DNA from: Aquiluna sp.
GTDB lineage: Bacteria; Actinomycetota; Actinomycetes; Actinomycetales; Microbacteriaceae
DNA length: 59,857 nt
Assembly: GCA_028822985.1 (NCBI GenBank)
Contig: JAPKCK010000009.1
Coordinates: 1-59,857 of the forward strand
Direction of reading: 5' to 3'
Positions 17,609-26,810 of this stretch are shown one piece after another. The notes below the pieces were generated by a model. That model was not told where the DNA came from and made no database searches. It worked only from the letters and a program-made list of their open reading frames with translations. The position numbers were made by a program, and so were the translations under genes. Each line of letters starts with the position of its first letter. Position 1 is the first letter of the stretch.

Positions 17609-19719
17609 TACCTGGCCCCTTTTTTCAAAAGTGTTCGTGCCATTACTTCGTCTTGCATATCAATAAGCGCTGCGCCTTCTTGATTCTTTGAATCCCGTCG
17701 CCAAATACCACTGGACTCCAGCTCCCAGATTGCGACCGTGCCTCCGACGGCAAGCTCCAAAAGATTGTTGAGCTCTTTTATTTGATCAGATTGAGTTATT
17801 TTCACCAATGACTCGACTCGCCGATCGAGGTTGCGATGCATCATGTCGGCACTGCCAATAAAGACATCGGGGTCACCTGCGTTTTCGAAGAAAAACACAC
17901 GGCTGTGCTCGAGGTAGCGACCGAGCACGGACACGACCTTTATGTTTTCGCTTAGTCCCTGAATGCCGGGTTTTAGTGCACACATACCTCGAACCAAGAT
18001 TTCGATGGGGACTCCGGCCATCGATGCGAAGTAGAGCTGGTCGATAATTTGCTCGTCTACCAGAGAGTTCAATTTCATTCGAATTTTGGCTGGCTTGCCA
18101 TCTTCCTTATTGGTGATTTCGCGCTGGATTCTTTCGACAAGCCCTTCTCTGACTCCAACTGGAGAGGTCAAAATCGACGTGTAACCGGGCTCAGTTGAGA
18201 ATCCTGAAAGCTGGTTAAAAAGCTGAGTCAAGTCAGCGCCAACTGATTCCCTGGCGGTCAAAAGCCCCAGGTCCTCGTAATACCGAGCAGTTTTGGGGTT
18301 GTAATTTCCGGTTCCTATGTGGCAGTAGCGCCGCAGTTTGTCGCCCTCTTGTCGTATCACGAGTGAGAGCTTGCAGTGAGTCTTGAGTCCAACAATCCCG
18401 TAGACAACGTGGACTCCTGCCGCTTCTAGTTTTCTTGCCCAGGCGATGTTGTTTTTTTCATCAAATCGAGCCTTGATTTCAACCAGCGCCAAAACCTGCT
18501 TGCCAGCCTCCGCGGCATCTATCAAGGCGTCCACTATCGGAGAGTCTCCAGAAGTGCGGTAAAGAGTTTGTTTTATTGCCAACACTTGCGGGTCCTCAGC
18601 GGCTTGCTCCAAAAACGCCTGAGTGCTGGTAGCAAAGCTCTCGTAGGGGTGGTGCACCAAAACTTCTCGCTCCCGAAGAGCAGCGAAAATATCCGCGGCC
18701 TCGTCCTCGTCGGCCTCTAAGTAAGGGCTGGTAGTAATCGAGTGTGGCTCAAAACGTAGCTCCGGCCTTTTCAGGAATGCGATTGCGGTAAGGCCCTTAA
18801 GGTCCAAGGGCTCCGGCAGGTGATAGACATCGGTGCTGGAAATATCTAATTCCCGTTGCAGCAGGCTGAGTACCTGGGAGTCGATGTCCTCTGCTACCTC
18901 GAGGCGAACCGGGGGGCCAAATCTTCTTCGAAGTAGTTCTTTTTCTAGCTGAACCAATAGGTTCTCGCCTTCGTCCTCATCGACCTCAAGGTCTTCGTTT
19001 CTGGTCACTCGGAAAATGTGGTGCTGAGTGACTTCCATTCCTGGGAAAAGCTCGCCTAGATATTGCCCCATTATCTCTTCCAGCGGCACATAACTGGATT
19101 CCGAACCTGGGACCAGCACGAAGCGTGGCAATAGCGAGGGAACTTTTACTCGGGCGAAGTGTTCTGAGTCAGTCTTCGGGTTCCGAAGCGAGACCGCGAG
19201 GTTTAGAGAAAGGCCAGATATGTAGGGAAAAGGATGAGCTGGGTCAACAGCGAGCGGCGTCAAAACCGGGAACACTTGATTAGTGAAATATTCGTGAAGC
19301 TCGTCATGCTGCGGTTCGGACAGGGTCGACCACTGCACAACATCGATGCCGTTGACTCGGAGCTCTTGAGAAATTTCTGTTGCAAACAATTCCGCATGGC
19401 GTGACTGCAGGTCTCTGGTTCTGTCAGAAATACGCTGCAAAACCTCCTGAGGGCTGAGGCCTGAAGCCGATTGAACTGCGATGCCGGTCGCGATTCTTCT
19501 TTTGAGTGATGCAACCCTAACCATGAAGAACTCATCGAGATTGGAGGCAAAAATGCTGAGGAAATGGACACGTTCCAAAAGTGGCAATGATTTGTCTTCA
19601 GCGAGCTCCAGGACACGCTGGTTGAACTCCAGCCAGCTCAGTTCGCGATCCAGAAAACGACCCTGAGGTAAACCTGGTTGCGAATCCGGCTGAAAAATTA
19701 TTTGTGTTTCTTCTGACAT
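17608..19719 (-). CDS. ppk: Polyphosphate kinase Ppk1
   Basis: Makes polyphosphate from ATP reversibly, 703 residues as expected for PPK1. The N-domain motif [13 protein letters not shown], the head-domain [16 protein letters not shown], the autophosphorylated catalytic His in [16 protein letters not shown] and the second conserved segment [16 protein letters not shown] are all visible. It is cotranscribed with the Nudix/phosphatase downstream and lies 11 bases from the atypical regulator upstream, placing phosphate storage next to phosphate import. Confidence 0.97.
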   Translation of the reverse strand: MSEETQIIFQPDSQPGLPQGRFLDRELSWLEFNQRVLELAEDKSLPLLERVHFLSIFASNLDEFFMVRVASLKRRIATGIAVQSASGLSPQEVLQRISDRTRDLQSRHAELFATEISQELRVNGIDVVQWSTLSEPQHDELHEYFTNQVFPVLTPLAVDPAHPFPYISGLSLNLAVSLRNPKTDSEHFARVKVPSLLPRFVLVPGSESSYVPLEEIMGQYLGELFPGMEVTQHHIFRVTRNEDLEVDEDEGENLLVQLEKELLRRRFGPPVRLEVAEDIDSQVLSLLQRELDISSTDVYHLPEPLDLKGLTAIAFLKRPELRFEPHSITTSPYLEADEDEAADIFAALREREVLVHHPYESFATSTQAFLEQAAEDPQVLAIKQTLYRTSGDSPIVDALIDAAEAGKQVLALVEIKARFDEKNNIAWARKLEAAGVHVVYGIVGLKTHCKLSLVIRQEGDKLRRYCHIGTGNYNPKTARYYEDLGLLTARESVGADLTQLFNQLSGFSTEPGYTSILTSPVGVREGLVERIQREITNKEDGKPAKIRMKLNSLVDEQIIDQLYFASMAGVPIEILVRGMCALKPGIQGLSENIKVVSVLGRYLEHSRVFFFENAGDPDVFIGSADMMHRNLDRRVESLVKITQSDQIKELNNLLELAVGGTVAIWELESSGIWRRDSKNQEGAALIDMQDEVMARTLLKKGAR

Positions 19720-19730
19720 GGACCTAATCC

Positions 19731-20423
19731 TTACAGCTGCGGGTTATCAGTAGGTGAACTTATCTCGGCTTCTTGTCGCTCAGGGTCCAATCGGTAGCCG
19801 ACATTTCTAACTGTGCCAATCAAGGACTCGTGCTCCCCGAGCTTGGAACGGAGGCGCCTTATGTGGACATCGACGGTCCTGGTGCCCCCGAAGTAGTCAT
19901 AACCCCAAACTTCGCTGAGGAGCTGCTCTCGGGTAAATACCCGTCCCGGATTTTCGTTCAAGTGACGAAGCAATTCGAATTCTTTGAATGTTAGGTCTAG
20001 CGTCTGACCCGCCATCTTCGCGACATAGCTATCAAGGTTGATCACCAACCCCGTCTCTTGGTCTAGGGCCGGTGTTGTCGCTTGCTTTGCATCGAGTAAA
20101 ATTCGCAATCTCGCATCAACTTCTGCCAGGCTTGCACCTTCCAAAACAAAGTCGTGCAGTCCCCACTCGGCGCTCACTGCCGCAAGTACGCTCTCATTCG
20201 CAACGAGCATTAGGGGCTTGGTCCAGCCAGCGGCGCTCAAAATTCTCGCCACAGATTTTGCACCCATAAGGTCGTGTCTGCAATCCAGCAAAACCACGTC
20301 GTGTCTAGGCGATTCTGCGAGGCTTTGCGGGTCAAATGTGACTTGAATTAACTGATGCCCGAGAGCGTCAAGGGCACCGAGAGGGCTGGTGCCCGCAGGC
20401 GAAATGCACAGGACAATAGCCAT
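19731..20423 (-). CDS. Atypical OmpR/PhoB-family transcriptional regulator (GlnR-like)
   Basis: A 230-residue regulator. The N-terminal receiver-like domain keeps Asp47 (VVLLDCRHD) but lacks the acidic pair after strand 1 (VLCISPAG) and the conserved Lys (DFVLEGAS), as in orphan GlnR-type regulators that work without phosphorylation. The C-terminal winged helix is intact: [44 protein letters not shown]. No kinase is adjacent. In Mycobacterium tuberculosis glnR lies next to mshD and phosphate genes; mshD is absent here. Control of nitrogen or phosphate genes is plausible but not shown. Confidence 0.8.
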   Translation of the reverse strand: MAIVLCISPAGTSPLGALDALGHQLIQVTFDPQSLAESPRHDVVLLDCRHDLMGAKSVARILSAAGWTKPLMLVANESVLAAVSAEWGLHDFVLEGASLAEVDARLRILLDAKQATTPALDQETGLVINLDSYVAKMAGQTLDLTFKEFELLRHLNENPGRVFTREQLLSEVWGYDYFGGTRTVDVHIRRLRSKLGEHESLIGTVRNVGYRLDPERQEAEISSPTDNPQL

Positions 20424-20488
20424 GTCAGCACCCTTCGTTTAGCCAAATGATAGCCCGAATTTACGCTGTTTTGGGTAGAGTTTGAGTC

Positions 20489-20743
20489 GTGAGTAGGCAG
20501 TGGTTGCAGATTGCAGCGATTTGGGCGGGTGTCCTGATCGCAGGCATTGTCGCCCTGTTTGGTTATCCGGATGATCGGCTCTACACGGCATTTGCCGCAA
20601 TAGCCGGATCCGCTATTGCCCTTGTGAGCCTCGAGCACTTGTTTTCAAGAAAAGCCAAGGACACCGTTAGGCAGCAAATCTATGTCTCAACCGGAACCGT
20701 CTCAATCCTCGGTCTCCTGACGCTGATTGCAATGGTCAGGTAG
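20489..20743 (+). CDS. Small membrane protein
   Basis: Eighty-four residues with a GTG start and about three hydrophobic segments (WAGVLIAGIVALFG, FAAIAGSAIALVSL, VSILGLLTLIAMV). It is divergent from the GlnR-like regulator and heads a run of four plus-strand genes ending in ygfZ. No function recognised. Confidence 0.6.
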   Translation: MSRQWLQIAAIWAGVLIAGIVALFGYPDDRLYTAFAAIAGSAIALVSLEHLFSRKAKDTVRQQIYVSTGTVSILGLLTLIAMVR

Positions 20744-20752
20744 ACTTTTGAC

Positions 20753-20863
20753 ATGTTGTTGGCAATCGAAATATTTTTCACGGGCCTATTAGTGTTGGCC
20801 ACAATCGCTATTGCCGGTGTATCCGCGTTAGTGGTCTTCAAGTTGTTCAAGGGCCAGAGCTAA
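20753..20863 (+). CDS. Very small membrane protein (36 aa)
   Basis: Thirty-six residues, MLLAIEIFFTGLLVLATIAI then AGVSALVVFKLFKGQS: one long hydrophobic helix and a basic tail. It sits nine bases after the previous gene and ends two bases before the nitrobindin-like gene. Short proteins ending in a similar KLFKGQ tail seem to occur in related Microbacteriaceae. The ribosome binding site is weak (AGG about 14 bases upstream). Confidence 0.5.
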   Translation: MLLAIEIFFTGLLVLATIAIAGVSALVVFKLFKGQS

Positions 20864-20864
20864 T

Positions 20865-21461
20865 TTGTTCGTTCTCCCCGACGACTTACCAATAGCGCTC
20901 ACTCCTTTTACCTTTTTACTGGGGACCTGGAGCGGCTCTGGAGTAGTCAGCTATCCAGTCGAAGGAACCACCGCGACTGAGATCGAATTTTTCCAAAGAA
21001 TTGAATTCACGCCGTTGTCCACCGGGAAGCTTGAATACCGCTCAATTGTGTCGGACGCCAAGGGCGGCCTAATTATCCAGGAGCAGGGTTACTGGATGCT
21101 TGCGCAAATAAGCACCGCGGACCAACCCGGACCAGGACTCTTGCCTGGAACCGGGAAGCCCATAATTGAAACTCGTGACGATTTGGAATTACTAAGAAAC
21201 GTAAACGATGGCTTTGAAATCGAAGCAATCATAACGAATTCAGACTCGGTTTCTGAGCTCTACTTCGGCCAAATAAAGGGTGCGAGAGTCGACATCGCAA
21301 CTGACGCAGTTCTACGGTCGCCTAATTCTAAGGAATACACGGCAGGCCAACGCATGTTTGGCCTAGTAGAAGGTGCCCTACTTTGGGCATGGGACATGGC
21401 GGCCATCGGCAGCCCCTTGAGGTCCCACGCATCGGCGAGATTGGAGAAGCAGGTTGACTGA
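20865..21461 (+). CDS. Nitrobindin-like heme-binding FABP-family protein
   Basis: A 198-residue cytoplasmic beta-barrel of the nitrobindin/THAP4-like family. The hallmark GTWSGSG (GTWxGxG) lies near residue 21 and the C-terminal WDMAAIGSPLRSHASARLEK carries the proximal heme His. Family members bind ferric heme and react with NO or peroxynitrite. The start is TTG. The stop overlaps the TTG start of ygfZ by eight bases, so the two are translationally coupled. Confidence 0.85.
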   Translation: MFVLPDDLPIALTPFTFLLGTWSGSGVVSYPVEGTTATEIEFFQRIEFTPLSTGKLEYRSIVSDAKGGLIIQEQGYWMLAQISTADQPGPGLLPGTGKPIIETRDDLELLRNVNDGFEIEAIITNSDSVSELYFGQIKGARVDIATDAVLRSPNSKEYTAGQRMFGLVEGALLWAWDMAAIGSPLRSHASARLEKQVD

Positions 21462-22422
21462 CCACTACGGCAACCCTCTTCTTGAGCAGCGCAAGCTTTT
21501 GTCGCATGACGCATTCGTTGAGCGAACTGATCAGCGGGTTTTTGAAGTAAATGGGCCGGATGCGAAAAGCTGGCTGCACTCACTACTATCGCAGAACATC
21601 ATGAACCTAAAAGAGGGGCAAAGCGCCGAGGCTCTCTTGCTGACACCCCAGGGAAGAATCGAGCACCAGCTAAAAATAATTGCCACTGAAGCTGGCGTCT
21701 CAATAATCACCGCCGCAGACCACTTGGAGTCCCTGATCGCCTGGCTTCGTAAAATGGTGTTCCGGGCAAAGGTTGAGATAATTGAGCGTGCGGACCTTCG
21801 GGTAATCGGCGGGTTCTTTATCCGGGAGGGCTTGTGCTGGATTGACAAGTTCGACGGTGAGCCAGTCGGTTCGGTACGTTATGCCGCGGACCGGGCCGAG
21901 TTTTCCTACCGCGAGTATTTGCTGGAAGACACCCCGACTGACCTTGTGCCATCCGGGCTATTGGCTTATGAGGCTCTCCGCATTAGCGTCGGTAGACCGG
22001 AAATAAAAGATGTTGACGACCGCTCTCTGCCTCACGAGTTTGACTGGCTCTCGTCGGCTGTCCACCTAAGTAAAGGTTGCTACCGGGGCCAAGAGGCCGT
22101 TGCAAAGGTACATAATCTAGGTCATCCTCCAAGAAGGCTAATTATCTTGAACCTAGAGCAGGGCGATGTTTTGGCAAGCAAAGATGACAAAGTTTTCTAT
22201 CAAGAAAAAGAAGTCGGCAAAGTTGTCGCGGGTGCTCTCCACTACGAAACTGGGTCGTTAGCGCTGGCGCTAGTGAATCGAAATACCCCATACCTAGATC
22301 TGTTCATCGAATCTGGTAGCTTCCGGGTCTCTGCTATGCAAGAAGTCTTAGTGCCTCACGACGCTGGAAAGGCAGCGGATCTTCCACGTCCCGCAGCCTT
22401 CAAGCTCACCGGCCGGAAATGA
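21454..22422 (+). CDS. ygfZ: Folate-binding protein YgfZ
   Basis: A 322-residue tetrahydrofolate-dependent protein related to the glycine-cleavage T-protein, needed for maintenance or assembly of some Fe-S enzymes. The YgfZ signature K-G-C-Y-x-G-Q-E is present as SKGCYRGQEAVAK near residue 207. The TTG start follows GGAGAAGCAGG. It is coupled to the nitrobindin-like gene and overlaps the FUSC-like gene by four bases. Confidence 0.92.
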   Translation: MTDHYGNPLLEQRKLLSHDAFVERTDQRVFEVNGPDAKSWLHSLLSQNIMNLKEGQSAEALLLTPQGRIEHQLKIIATEAGVSIITAADHLESLIAWLRKMVFRAKVEIIERADLRVIGGFFIREGLCWIDKFDGEPVGSVRYAADRAEFSYREYLLEDTPTDLVPSGLLAYEALRISVGRPEIKDVDDRSLPHEFDWLSSAVHLSKGCYRGQEAVAKVHNLGHPPRRLIILNLEQGDVLASKDDKVFYQEKEVGKVVAGALHYETGSLALALVNRNTPYLDLFIESGSFRVSAMQEVLVPHDAGKAADLPRPAAFKLTGRK

Positions 22423-23486
22423 ACCGATTTGTAATTAGGTTTTCCTTCGCCAGGGTTAGAGATTCATTATGGACAATCGGGCAAATCGTTCTTGCTGCGC
22501 TGTCTTCGTATCTTTTTGCCCGCTATGTGCTCGGTCATCAAGTACCTTTACTTGCGGTCACGGTGGCCATTTCTTCACTGGGTTTCAGCCGAGACACCAA
22601 GCCCAAGCAGGTTTTGCTCACGGCCATAGCTATGTTCTCGGGGGTTGTTCTAAGCGAAACCCTCCTGCAAACTTTCGGCAGCGGGGCTGTGCAATTGGCA
22701 GTTGCAATACTGCTTGCTCTGATAATCGCGAGGCTCTTTACCTCCAACCCCGCCTTCACAATAACCGTTGCGATTCAGGCCGTTTTGGTTCAATTGATGC
22801 AGACTCCTGTCACCGGTATCTACTCTCGGGCGCTTGATGGCTTGATCGGTGGAGCCATTGCTCTGATCTTCGTGTCACTTATGCCACGCAATCCAATCAA
22901 GTTGGCCAGACAAGACTCAAAGGCTTTGTTTCTGGTGTTTAGAAACACGCTTTCGACCGTTGCGACAGTGCTGAGATCCCCAAACGCTGATTTAGCCGAT
23001 CAGGCCCTCACCGACATTCGCAAAACTCAGCCCTTGGTCGACAACTGGCAAAGCTCACTAGAAAGCGCGCTTGCGATCAGCAAAATTTCTCCTTTTTATC
23101 GTTGGACCACAAAAGAAATCAGTCAGCAGTGGCAGGTTGCCGCGGGCATGGATTTGGCCACCAGAAACCTTAGGGTTCTGACCAGGCGCGTTCATTTTTT
23201 AGTCAAGGACCAAAAACCACGGCCTCAACTTGCTGATTTAGTGGGAAAAATAATAATTGCCACCGAGTTACTGGAGCAAACTTCCGATGATTTTTCAGTA
23301 ACGCAAAAGGCTAAGAAATATCTGAGAAAGATTCCGGCCAGCTTGAGCCCAACGGTTTTTGACCCGCCGCTGACAATCTCTGAGAGCGCTCTGTTGCTAG
23401 AAATTAGGCCACTGTTCGTGGACCTTGCTGTCGCAGCTGGCATAGGTGCAGAGCAGGCCAGGTCGCTGCTGCCCAAGGTTGACTAA
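22419..23486 (+). CDS. FUSC-family membrane protein
   Basis: A 355-residue protein. The N-terminal half has five or six hydrophobic segments (first near residue 16, with ARYVLGHQVPLLAVTVAISS) like the FUSC/aromatic-acid exporter family, and the C-terminal half is a soluble helical domain. The ATG overlaps the ygfZ stop (ATGA). Homologues are annotated as fusaric-acid-resistance or aromatic acid exporters, but function is not established in actinobacteria. Confidence 0.75.
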   Translation: MNRFVIRFSFARVRDSLWTIGQIVLAALSSYLFARYVLGHQVPLLAVTVAISSLGFSRDTKPKQVLLTAIAMFSGVVLSETLLQTFGSGAVQLAVAILLALIIARLFTSNPAFTITVAIQAVLVQLMQTPVTGIYSRALDGLIGGAIALIFVSLMPRNPIKLARQDSKALFLVFRNTLSTVATVLRSPNADLADQALTDIRKTQPLVDNWQSSLESALAISKISPFYRWTTKEISQQWQVAAGMDLATRNLRVLTRRVHFLVKDQKPRPQLADLVGKIIIATELLEQTSDDFSVTQKAKKYLRKIPASLSPTVFDPPLTISESALLLEIRPLFVDLAVAAGIGAEQARSLLPKVD

Positions 23487-23495
23487 GATTTTGGT

Positions 23496-24242
23496 ATGAC
23501 TTACGACCTAATCCTCCTGCGCCACGGCAATTCGACATGGAACCAGAAAAACCTCTTCACCGGATGGGTGGATGTTGACTTGACTGACCAGGGGAGACAG
23601 GAAGCCAAGAGGGCCGGAGAGCTCATCGAGGCTTCTGGACTCAAGCCGGACATTCTTTACACTTCGGTTCTAAAGCGAGCCATAAACACCGCCCACGTTG
23701 CCCTGGATCAAATGGACCGCAATTGGATAGAGACTCTGCGCTCTTGGCGGTTGAACGAGCGGCACTACGGCGCCTTGCAGGGTCTAGATAAAGCGGAAAC
23801 CCTCGAAAAGTACGGCCCCGAGCAATTTCAGATTTGGCGAAGAGGCTTTGATTCTCCTCCTCCAGCGATTGCAGAGGATTCTCAATATTCCCAGGCCCAC
23901 GATGAGCGTTATAAAGACCTCGGACAAGATCTACCCAACACCGAGTGCCTCAAGGATGTGTTAGTCCGCATGCTCCCTTACTGGGAAAGTGATATCGCTA
24001 AATCTCTTAGAGAAAACAAGACGGTTTTGGTCACTGCTCACGGCAACTCTCTTCGGGCGCTGGTGAAGCATTTAGACGGAATTGGCGATGATGAAATTAC
24101 CGATTTGAACATTCCAACCGGAGTTCCGCTTTACTACAAGCTCGATGCAGAGCTTCAGCCAGTTGAGCATGGTGGTCGTTACCTAGATCCAGAAGCGGCT
24201 AAAGCTGGAGCTGATGCAGTCGCATCGCAGGGAAAGCACTAA
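23496..24242 (+). CDS. gpmA: 2,3-bisphosphoglycerate-dependent phosphoglycerate mutase GpmA
   Basis: Glycolytic enzyme converting 3- and 2-phosphoglycerate, 248 residues. The catalytic RHGNSTWN (RHGxSxWN) is at residues ~9-16, followed by [28 protein letters not shown] and the second catalytic His in [14 protein letters not shown]. It is nine bases after the FUSC-like gene and converges with phoU, overlapping its end by four bases. Confidence 0.96.
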   Translation: MTYDLILLRHGNSTWNQKNLFTGWVDVDLTDQGRQEAKRAGELIEASGLKPDILYTSVLKRAINTAHVALDQMDRNWIETLRSWRLNERHYGALQGLDKAETLEKYGPEQFQIWRRGFDSPPPAIAEDSQYSQAHDERYKDLGQDLPNTECLKDVLVRMLPYWESDIAKSLRENKTVLVTAHGNSLRALVKHLDGIGDDEITDLNIPTGVPLYYKLDAELQPVEHGGRYLDPEAAKAGADAVASQGKH

Positions 24243-24889
24243 CTAAGTTCTTGCCAGTCTCCAGTTTGCAGAAAGCTCACCTTGGATGAAATATCCACAA
24301 CGTGGTCGGCAAATCTCTCGAAGTAACGCGAGGCCAGAGTCACATCAACCGTGAACATAGCATTTTCGGACCAGTCTGGCCCCAGCACGATGTCGAAGAC
24401 TTTTCTGTGAAGTAGATCCACTGCCTCGTCCTCGGCCTGTATTTCACGGGCCAAGTCAACATCAGTATCTTTTAGCAAAATAATTACCTTGTCGGCAAGC
24501 TTGAGATTCAGCCGTGCCATTTCTTCAAAGGTGCCACGAAGAGAATCGGGGACCGCGGAGCCGGGGTAACGGTAGCGGGCAATGGCGGCGATGTGTGAAG
24601 CAAGTGAGCCCATGCGCTCTATGGAAGCACTCATTCGAAGTGCTGAAACCAAAATTCTCAGGTCTCTTGCAACCGGCGATTGTGTCGCCAAAATCTTTAT
24701 TACAAGCTCATCGAGGTCCAAAGCGCGTTCCTCGTTGGCGTCGGTCAAAGCAAGAGCCTCATCGGCCAGCGAAACATCGCTAGTTAGAAATGCCGCTGAG
24801 GCTTTGTGCATGATTGTGCGGGCATCTTTTGCCAGGTCGACCAGACGGGTCTGGACTTCAATTAGTTCCTGCTGGAATACTGCGCGCAT
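24239..24889 (-). CDS. phoU: Phosphate-transport regulator PhoU
   Basis: A 216-residue helical protein that couples the Pst transporter to the SenX3/PhoR kinase, keeping the phosphate response off when phosphate is plentiful. Two repeated three-helix PhoU bundles carry the metal-binding type motifs ([15 protein letters not shown] and [16 protein letters not shown]). It is divergent from senX3-regX3 across a 177-base region containing a PHO box. Confidence 0.96.
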   Translation of the reverse strand: MRAVFQQELIEVQTRLVDLAKDARTIMHKASAAFLTSDVSLADEALALTDANEERALDLDELVIKILATQSPVARDLRILVSALRMSASIERMGSLASHIAAIARYRYPGSAVPDSLRGTFEEMARLNLKLADKVIILLKDTDVDLAREIQAEDEAVDLLHRKVFDIVLGPDWSENAMFTVDVTLASRYFERFADHVVDISSKVSFLQTGDWQELS

Positions 24890-25032
24890 TTTTTCCTAAC
24901 TGCTTCATAATTTCTTTAAAGATGCTCGAGTGTCCCACCGCCATTCAAATTTAAGATTAACTTCGAACTAACCGGCGGAAAACTAGGGCTAATAAATAGA
25001 AATTTACACCTAGTCTTGTCATAAAGGCAGTT

Positions 25033-25047
25033 GTTTACTTGGTAAAC
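25033..25047. promoter_or_regulatory. PHO-box-like palindrome before senX3-regX3
   Basis: GTTTAC-TTG-GTAAAC is a perfect inverted repeat that shares the GTTTACTTG half-site with the pstS box. It lies 19 bases upstream of the senX3 TTG and in the shared region with divergent phoU, so it could autoregulate both. Confidence 0.6.
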
Positions 25048-25066
25048 ACAACATTAGGAAGAACTC

Positions 25067-26128
25067 TTGGGCATTCTTGGCAACAGAAAAGGAGATCAGG
25101 CTGACGCGCGTCAGGTTGACGCTTTCGAGATTGTTGCGGCTCAGGTCGTCGATGTCCTGGCAACCGCAGGAGTGGTGTTAGACGAGCGCAACTTGGTTTT
25201 GCGCGCATCTCCCGGTGCTATTCAATTTGGCTTGGTTCAAAATAGACACTTGATTCATTCGGCCCTGGTGGGTCTAGTCGAGGATGCCAGGGCGACCTCG
25301 GGAGCCGCTGAACAAGAGCTTCAGATCGAAGCGGGTCTCCAGCGAGAACAGCTCTGGGTGCATGCGCGCGCTGCCAAGTTCGGCGACCGCTATGTCATGT
25401 TGCTTGTCGACGACCGAACCGAGGCGAAGCGACTAGAAGTAACCAGAAGAGATTTCGTAGCCAACGTGTCTCATGAGCTTAAAACCCCAATTGGAGCAAT
25501 AAGCCTGCTAACCGAGGCGATTGCTGGTGCTCAGGATGACCCGGATACCATCAGAAAGTTCTCGGCTTCCCTTCAAAAGGAGGCAGCCCGACTTGGCAGC
25601 TTGGTTCAAGAGCTGATGCAGCTTTCCAGAGTGCAGGGCGCAAATCTTTCTGAGACCGCAGTCGAGCTTGATTTGGCTCTGGTAATCAACGATGCGGTTG
25701 ATCGTAATCAGGTACTTGCCGAGCAGCGCGGAGTGAAGCTAGTAACCAATGCCATGAAGGGCTCTCGAATGGTTGGAGACTACGAAATGCTCACTACTGC
25801 GGTTCGAAACTTGGTCGAAAACGCCATCGCCTATTCGGACAAAGGGTCTCAAGTCGGAATCGGATTAAAGGAAGTCGGTGGAGTGGCGGAAATCGCGGTC
25901 ACTGACTCTGGTATCGGAATCTCAGAGGACGATCAAGAGCGCATTTTCGAGCGCTTCTACCGCGTCGACCCATCGCGGTCTAGAGAGACCGGTGGCTCGG
26001 GCCTCGGACTATCAATCGTTAAGCATGCGGCGTCCAACCATAAGGGCGATGTCAGATTGTTTTCAAAAGAGGGCGTCGGAAGCACTTTCACGCTTAGGTT
26101 ACCCATTCAAAACAGGGAGACAAATTGA
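25067..26128 (+). CDS. senX3: SenX3/PhoR-type phosphate sensor histidine kinase lacking transmembrane segments
   Basis: A 353-residue kinase. A PAS-like region (residues ~18-120, VVDVLATAGVVLDERNLVLR) precedes the HisKA motif NVSHELKTPIGA with His136, the N box LVENAIAYSD, G1 DSGIGIS, F box FERFYRVD and G2 GGSGLGLSIVKH. Mycobacterial SenX3 and Streptomyces PhoR have N-terminal membrane helices; here none exists and an in-frame TAG at 25055-25057 rules out a longer N-terminus. The TTG start has AGGAAG at good spacing. It overlaps regX3 by four bases. Kinase activity is expected; how it reaches PhoU/Pst is open. Confidence 0.92.
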   Translation: MGILGNRKGDQADARQVDAFEIVAAQVVDVLATAGVVLDERNLVLRASPGAIQFGLVQNRHLIHSALVGLVEDARATSGAAEQELQIEAGLQREQLWVHARAAKFGDRYVMLLVDDRTEAKRLEVTRRDFVANVSHELKTPIGAISLLTEAIAGAQDDPDTIRKFSASLQKEAARLGSLVQELMQLSRVQGANLSETAVELDLALVINDAVDRNQVLAEQRGVKLVTNAMKGSRMVGDYEMLTTAVRNLVENAIAYSDKGSQVGIGLKEVGGVAEIAVTDSGIGISEDDQERIFERFYRVDPSRSRETGGSGLGLSIVKHAASNHKGDVRLFSKEGVGSTFTLRLPIQNRETN

Positions 26129-26805
26129 CCAGGGTTTTAGTCGTTGAGGATGAGCAAAACCTTCGGGAGCCTCTTGTTTATCTTTTGCAAAAGGAGGGGT
26201 ATGACGTCATTGAAGCCGAGGACGGCCAAAGTGCCATTGACATCTTCTTCAGCTTGGGCGCCGACTTGGTGCTTTTGGATCTCATGTTGCCGGGGGTAAA
26301 CGGCAACGAGGTCTGCAGGGCAATCCGGGCCGAGAGTCAGGTCCCAATAATAATGATTACCGCTAAGGATTCGGAAATAGACAAGGTTGTGGGGCTCGAA
26401 ATTGGAGCCGATGACTACGTTACGAAACCTTATTCATCCAGAGAACTGCTCGCGAGAATGAAGGCAGTTCTTAGAAGAGGAATCGAAACCGCCACCGTTT
26501 CTAAGAGTCTAATAAAAGCGGGTCCGGTCGAAATGGATCTTGAGCGTCACACGGTTACAGTCAATGGCGAACGAATTCAGATGCCTCTCAAGGAATTCGA
26601 GCTCCTTGAGTTGCTCATGGAAAACGTGAACCGGGTGCTAACCCGAGGTCAAATTATTGACCGAGTTTGGGGCTCAAATTACTTTGGTGACACAAAGACC
26701 CTAGATGTTCACGTGAAGCGAATTAGATCAAAGATCGAAGACGATCCTGCCAGGCCCGTCCACCTGACAACCGTCAGAGGTCTGGGATACAAGTTCGAAG
26801 CGTAG
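26125..26805 (+). CDS. regX3: RegX3/PhoP-type phosphate response regulator
   Basis: A 226-residue OmpR/PhoB-family regulator. The receiver has E8-D9 after strand 1, phosphorylatable Asp52 in LLDLMLPG, and Lys in YVTKPYSSREL. The winged helix is intact (LKEFELLELLMENVNRVLTR, TLDVHVKRIRSKIE). It starts with TTG inside the senX3 stop (TTGA). Its targets should include the GTTTAC repeats before pstS and senX3. Confidence 0.95.
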   Translation: MTRVLVVEDEQNLREPLVYLLQKEGYDVIEAEDGQSAIDIFFSLGADLVLLDLMLPGVNGNEVCRAIRAESQVPIIMITAKDSEIDKVVGLEIGADDYVTKPYSSRELLARMKAVLRRGIETATVSKSLIKAGPVEMDLERHTVTVNGERIQMPLKEFELLELLMENVNRVLTRGQIIDRVWGSNYFGDTKTLDVHVKRIRSKIEDDPARPVHLTTVRGLGYKFEA

Positions 26806-26810
26806 GTGTT

